10,708 nucleotides of DNA, taken from Actinomycetes bacterium. Its GTDB lineage: Bacteria; Actinomycetota; Actinomycetes; Actinomycetales; Cellulomonadaceae. The notes under the pieces were generated by a model that searched no databases, had not been told where the DNA came from, and worked only from the letters and a program-made list of their open reading frames with translations. Positions 8,601 through 10,708 of this stretch are shown here, piece after piece. The stretch's first letter is position 1; every line of letters starts with the position of its first letter. The translations under genes and the position numbers were made by a program. The stretch is from NCBI GenBank assembly GCA_023390875.1, contig JAEWCA010000478.1:1-10708 (forward strand), given 5' to 3'.

Positions 8601-10210
8601 GTGTACTGGGCGCTGATCTGCACCCACGCGCCGGCGGTGACGCCCGTGGCCGTCGCGATCGTGTCGTACGACGACGTGCCCGCGTTGTCGCGCTGGATGC
8701 TCAGGCGCACGTCCGCCGGGTCGGCGGTGCCGTCCGGGAGCTTGACCCAGGCCGAGATGTTGTACGTGCGGCCCGACGTGAACAGGCCGGTCACCGACGC
8801 GCCGAGGCCGTGCCAGCCCTGCGTGCGGTCCGCGACGCTCGCGGACTGCGCGCCGCCGTGCGCCTCCGTGCTGAGGCCGACGACCGGGTTGGTCCCGTCG
8901 CCGCGCGCGCCCCACGCGCCGAGGTCGGTCTCGAAGTCGTTCGACAGCGCCGAGACGCCCGACGAGCCGCCGTCGTCCGCGGGCCCGCCGACCGGGAGGC
9001 TGAACTGCCAGCCGAGCGCGAGCCGCTCGCTCACGACCGTCTTGACCGCCGCGAGCGTGCCCGAGCGGTCACCGCCGCCGTCGTGCGTCAGCACGATCTG
9101 GCCGGGCTTCATCGCGGTGCGCAGGTTGGCCGTCAGGGTGTCGACGTCCTGCGTCTCCCAGTCGGAGATCGTGTTCGTCACGCCGAGGGGCTGCATGCCG
9201 AGCGACACGGCGGCCGCCGCGACGTTCGAGCCCCAGCTCCCGTTCGGGGCCCGGAAGAACGGCACCTGCGCGTTCGGGTCGCCCAGCGCGTCCCGGATGA
9301 TCGCGAGGTTCTGCTTCATCTTGTCCTGCGCCTGCTCGAGCGTGAGCGAGCCCATGTCGGCGTAGTCCGTCGAGTGGTTGCACAGGGTGTGCCCGTCGCT
9401 GACGATCCGCTTGAGGATGTCCGCGCCGCCGCTGGCCTGGATGTTCTGGCCGATCACGCAGAACGTCGCGTGCAGCCCGTTGGCCTGCAGGTAGTCGAGC
9501 AGCTGCGTCGTCGTCTCGCCGTTGGGGCCGTCGTCGAACGTGAGCGCCGCGACGTTGCCCGTGCCGCGCGCGGCGACCGACGGGGTCAGCACCGGGTCGA
9601 CGGCACCGCCCGGGACCACCGACGTGTCCGGCGGCGGGACCTCCGCGCCCGTGATCGTGATGTCGTCCACGAGGTAGCTCGGCGACGCGGTGCCGATGTT
9701 CGCCGCCTCGATGTAGAGCGTCGCGGCCGTGGCGGCCGCCGGCTTCGTGTACGTGCCGCCGATCTTGACCCAGCCGTCCGCGGTCGTGGTGACGGCGCCG
9801 CCGACCCACGTGTACGCGTCGCCCGCGGCCGACGTCTCCTGCACCGTGAAGTGCATGCCCGACGAGCCCGTGGTGCCCGGCGCGAGCTTGACCCACGCCT
9901 CGACGGTGTAGGGGGTGCCGGCCTGGAACAGGGTGGCGACGCTCGTCGCGGCGCCGTTCCAGTCACCGGTGCGGCCGGTGACCGAGAGGCTGTGCGTGCC
10001 CGCGTGCGCGTCGGTGTCCGTGACCGCGAGGGTCACCGGGCCGCGCGGGCCCCACGGGGTGTAGCTGCCGTCCTCGAAGTCGTTGCTGAGGACGACGGTG
10101 TCCGCTGCCGAGGCAGGGGCCGCGAGCGCGACACCGGCGATGGGAGCGATGGCCAGCGCTGCCGCTGAGATGCCGACTCCGATACTTTCGACGACCCGAG
10201 GTCGCTTCAT
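5615..10210 (-). CDS. Secreted multidomain GH10 xylanase with NodB/CE4 deacetylase-like domain and Ig-like tail
   Basis: The predicted protein has 1531 aa and is a paralogue of the downstream gene. Approximate layout: signal peptide 1-35 (MKRPR start, hydrophobic core, ASA then ADT); CBM22-like domain 37-190 (ending YLVDD); NodB/CE4 215-404 (TFDDGPN from T224, H279, R320, H376); CBM22-like domain 417-566; GH10 576-905 with WHSQTP, acid/base E719 (DVVNE) and nucleophile E832 (SELD); divergent CBM9-like segment 905-1055; CBM9 1064-1245 (APTIDGD, DSVETF); then three Ig-like repeats of about 92 residues (1254-1346, 1347-1439, 1440-1531), each opening with a QP(Q/K) strand and holding a GxPxPxVxW motif. 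There is no sorting signal or C-terminal helix, so it should be released or held by non-covalent contacts. The start has an AAAGGAG ribosome site 6 nt away. NodB motif 2 has Tyr (Y283) where a metal-binding His is expected. The likely role is cutting, and possibly deacetylating, xylan outside the cell. Confidence 0.95.
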   Translation of the reverse strand: MKRPRVVESIGVGISAAALAIAPIAGVALAAPASAADTVVLSNDFEDGSYTPWGPRGPVTLAVTDTDAHAGTHSLSVTGRTGDWNGAATSVATLFQAGTPYTVEAWVKLAPGTTGSSGMHFTVQETSAAGDAYTWVGGAVTTTADGWVKIGGTYTKPAAATAATLYIEAANIGTASPSYLVDDITITGAEVPPPDTSVVPGGAVDPVLTPSVAARGTGNVAALTFDDGPNGETTTQLLDYLQANGLHATFCVIGQNIQASGGADILKRIVSDGHTLCNHSTDYADMGSLTLEQAQDKMKQNLAIIRDALGDPNAQVPFFRAPNGSWGSNVAAAAVSLGMQPLGVTNTISDWETQDVDTLTANLRTAMKPGQIVLTHDGGGDRSGTLAAVKTVVSERLALGWQFSLPVGGPADDGGSSGVSALSNDFETDLGAWGARGDGTNPVVGLSTEAHGGAQSASVADRTQGWHGLGASVTGLFTSGRTYNISAWVKLPDGTADPADVRLSIQRDNAGTSSYDTIATATGVTAGAWVQISAQYTMAAAETALLYFETASGTSSFLVDDVVVTGNTAPPVQTGIPSLKDVVPWPLGVAIDSRETSGTGEQLVSKHYNQITPENDMKPEEIQPTEGTFTFGDADALVDYAIAHGDRVHGHTLVWHSQTPAWFFEHTDGTPLTDSADDQALLLQRMKTHIDTVAEHFREKYGEYGTAGNPIVSFDVVNEVIDESQADGMRRSPWFTILGKDFVAKAFEYASEAFNGGDTTDPAVKLFINDYNTEQPAKRQAMFTLLQDLIAQGVPVDGVGNQFHLSLSTPIASLKETLDLFGALPLLQNVSELDVVVDGTVTQNKLVQQGYYYKDLFDLLRNYPDLFAVTIWGPYDSRSWRSEGRPLPFDGDLQAKPAYWGVADPSQLPTLTLSALAHAGDPAGPDAHDWTLLPDTQIGTGGSGFQVRWSADHLTAYVHVADATNDGAADKVDLFTGGGTTVTVDRTGAGGTVAEVEGGYDVVATLPATGLTQGGTAPFDVRTTDGATGALASWNDLTHHQEDGARLGSLDLVEAVGYVAVPKVDSAPTIDGDVDAAWADAPVVETKTLVEGAADGATAQVKALWTDDALHLLFEVTDPSLDAGSSNAWEQDSVETFLDPVNAKNGSYLPDDGQYRVNFENFQSVSGDLNVIGDRLTSATKVVDGGYVVEESITFGRTAAVGDLAGVDFQVNDGTAGVRTSVHSWTDPTGRSYQNTSRWGVAELVGPVAPPLAAPQVTQQPQSVSGALGAQVTLTAAASGEPAPTVQWQVRTDGWLWTHKWKDVPGATSPSLTVTLDPKKDGARYRAVFTNSEGSATTDAATVTITKAKPVVTTQPQSVSGSLGSTVTLTAAASGYPVPTVRWERQAPGSTRWTSAGCTGTTLSVKLTEKTDGTRYRAVFTNRLGSATTQVATVTVTTAPPAITSQPKDVTAKAGSTAKFTVGVSGYPAPKVQWYQQKGSSSQWTKVPGGTSATLTVTAQQGFDGTRYRAEATSSAGTATSATAKLTVTRR
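5618..6450 (-). repeat. Three tandem Ig-like domain repeats
   Basis: The coding DNA holds three diverged repeats of about 92 codons at the C-terminus of the secreted xylanase. Recurring marks are a QPQ/QPK opening, SGxPxPxVxW in the middle and (D/T)G(A/T)RYRA near the end of each. They resemble immunoglobulin-type (I-set-like) modules found in bacterial extracellular enzymes, acting as spacers or surface contacts. No specific ligand can be named. Confidence 0.8.
10178..10191 (-). promoter_or_regulatory. Candidate operator inside the start of the secreted xylanase gene
   Basis: The minus strand reads TCGAAAGTATCGGA, exactly 19 nt inside the ORF as in the paralogue. It uses GAA, AGT and GGA codons, which stand out in this GC-rich DNA, suggesting the base sequence rather than the protein is conserved. 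It holds CGAAA-N-TATCG, a near-palindrome. Confidence 0.5.
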
Positions 10211-10216
10211 CCGACG

Positions 10217-10223
10217 CTCCTTT
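10217..10223 (-). promoter_or_regulatory. Ribosome binding site of the secreted xylanase gene
   Basis: AAAGGAG on the minus strand, 6 nt before the ATG at 10210-10208. It supports this start against the longer open frame that runs up to 10381 across the promoter. Confidence 0.88.
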
Positions 10224-10249
10224 GCGCAGATCCATGCTGAGGCGTGACC

Positions 10250-10279
10250 AAGGTACGCATCGTGGTGGATCACCCGCAA
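10250..10279 (-). promoter_or_regulatory. Sigma-70-type promoter of the secreted xylanase gene
   Basis: On the minus strand, -35 TTGCGG (10279-10274) and -10 TACCTT (10255-10250) are separated by 18 nt. A start near 10243 would give a leader of about 33 nt, almost the same as for the paralogue. The box ACGTGCATTG (10286-10277) overlaps the -35 as it does there. Confidence 0.62.
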
Positions 10280-10284
10280 TGCAC

Positions 10285-10298
10285 GTTTCGTTCGAAAC
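10285..10298. promoter_or_regulatory. Inverted repeat GTTTCG-TT-CGAAAC upstream of the -35
   Basis: A perfect 6-bp inverted repeat with a 2-bp spacer, directly upstream of the -35 of the secreted xylanase gene and partly overlapping the shared ACGTGCATTG box. Its arms are the same CGAAA/TTTCG boxes seen in the other candidate operators. A regulator bound here would sit beside RNA polymerase. Binding is inferred. Confidence 0.45.
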
Positions 10299-10312
10299 TT
10301 GCAGAACGCCTC

Positions 10313-10326
10313 TTTCAAGTATCGGG
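10313..10326 (+). promoter_or_regulatory. Weak upstream copy of the 14-bp element
   Basis: The plus strand matches the TCGAAAGTATCGGA element at 10 of 14 bases, with AAGTATCGG intact. Its centre is 135 bp from the in-gene copy, close to the 141 bp seen in the paralogue, but its orientation is opposite. It may be a coincidence. Confidence 0.2.
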
Positions 10327-10362
10327 CGCCTGGATGTGAGCGCGCACACGACGAGGCGCCCG
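10323..10362 (-). terminator. Hairpin between nadB and the secreted xylanase gene
   Basis: A perfect 9-bp inverted repeat, CGGGCGCCT with AGGCGCCCG, encloses 22 nt in which TGTG and CACA can form a further 4-bp stem. It begins about 49 nt after the nadB stop on the minus strand and lies upstream of the xylanase promoter, so it is the best candidate for the nadB terminator. There is no U-tract, and the distance from the stop is rather long. Confidence 0.4.
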
Positions 10363-10411
10363 GCGTCGTGACCTCGACCACCGGGTGCTCGGCCGCGCGG
10401 GCCGGCTGCTC

Positions 10412-10708
10412 CTACCGGAGCGTCGACTCCGACCGGCGGGTCGTCACGGTCCCGTCGGGGTCGAGCTCGACCTCGATCCGCACCTGCCAGGCCGGGTCGG
10501 TCGCCGGGAAGTCGGACCGGGCGTGCCCGCCGCGGCTCTCCTCGCGCTCGAGCGCCGTCGTCGCGAGCACGGTCGCGACCGCGTGCACGTTCGTCGTCTC
10601 CCACTCGGCCACCTGCGGGTGCGCCAGCAGCCGGCCGTCGTCGAGCCGCTCGTGCGCGTCCGTCGGCACCGCCGCCAGCACGGCACCGGCCCGGCGCAGG
10701 CCGTCAGC
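10412..10708 (-). CDS. nadB: L-aspartate oxidase, C-terminal part (cut by window edge)
   Basis: The frame is open to the right edge and stops at TAG (10414-10412), leaving the last 98 residues. The stretch containing ALEREESRGGHARSDFP matches the conserved C-terminal helical region of L-aspartate oxidase and other succinate dehydrogenase/fumarate reductase-type flavoproteins (pattern R-x-E-S-R-G-x-H-x-R-x-D-x-P), followed by a short beta-strand tail. L-aspartate oxidase turns L-aspartate into iminoaspartate in the first step of de novo NAD synthesis, in the cytoplasm. The FAD-binding part lies outside the window. The alternative is another flavoprotein of this superfamily such as SdhA or FrdA, but the short C-terminal tail fits NadB better. 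No nadC follows; the next gene is a xylanase with its own promoter, so nadB is probably the end of its transcript. Confidence 0.82.
   Translation of the reverse strand, partial: ADGLRRAGAVLAAVPTDAHERLDDGRLLAHPQVAEWETTNVHAVATVLATTALEREESRGGHARSDFPATDPAWQVRIEVELDPDGTVTTRRSESTLR

Noticed and set aside
6314..10168. Long plus-strand open frame (1284 codons) opposite the secreted xylanase
   Set aside because: Same reason: low-complexity Arg-rich translation fully inside a convincing minus-strand gene.
10211..10381. Extended N-terminus of the secreted xylanase
   Set aside because: The open frame upstream crosses the promoter and an inverted repeat. The ATG at 10210 has the ribosome site and opens the signal peptide.
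1..10708. CRISPR array, tRNA, insertion sequence or prophage parts
   Set aside because: No spaced direct repeats, tRNA-like folds, transposase or integrase motifs, or terminal inverted repeats seen on reading both strands.

Overview
The window looks like a chromosomal segment from a high-GC, cellulolytic or xylanolytic actinobacterium, most likely Cellulomonadaceae (Cellulomonas or a close relative). The base composition is strongly GC-rich. The two main genes are giant secreted multidomain xylanases built from CBM22-like, NodB/CE4, GH10 and CBM9 modules, and one ends in an actinobacterial LAXTG-type wall-sorting signal. The genus is inference; no rRNA or other marker is present.

All three genes read on the minus strand. 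From the right edge: 10412-10708 is the 3' end of nadB (L-aspartate oxidase, NAD synthesis), cut by the window edge. A 201-bp intergenic region (10211-10411) holds a terminator-like hairpin and the promoter of the first xylanase. At 5615-10210 is a 1531-aa secreted protein: signal peptide, CBM22-like, NodB deacetylase-like, CBM22-like, GH10 xylanase, divergent CBM9-like, CBM9, three Ig-like domains. A 266-bp intergenic region (5349-5614) holds a strong 15-bp hairpin terminator and a second promoter. At 96-5348 is a 1750-aa paralogue: signal peptide, three CBM4_9/CBM22-like domains, NodB, a fourth CBM22-like domain, GH10, divergent CBM9-like, CBM9, a (GTDP)4 linker, a beta-sandwich-like domain, then LAATG, a membrane helix and a basic tail. 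An 11-bp hairpin follows its stop; bases 1-64 carry no gene I can support.

The two proteins look like a duplicated pair for acetylated xylan: GH10 would cut the backbone, NodB would remove acetyl groups (if active), CBM22-like modules would hold xylan and CBM9 would hold chain ends. The main difference is the C-terminus: one copy should be sortase-anchored to the wall, the other released with Ig-like modules.

Two points stand out. Both NodB domains have the second metal-binding His of motif 2 replaced by Tyr, yet NodB is better conserved between the copies than GH10. The two promoters share a 10-bp box overlapping the -35, and a 14-bp element TCGAAASTRTCGGA occurs three times, including at the same place (19 nt inside the ORF) in both genes, written with codons unusual for this GC-rich DNA. 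This suggests a common, possibly looping, repressor with operators inside the coding starts.
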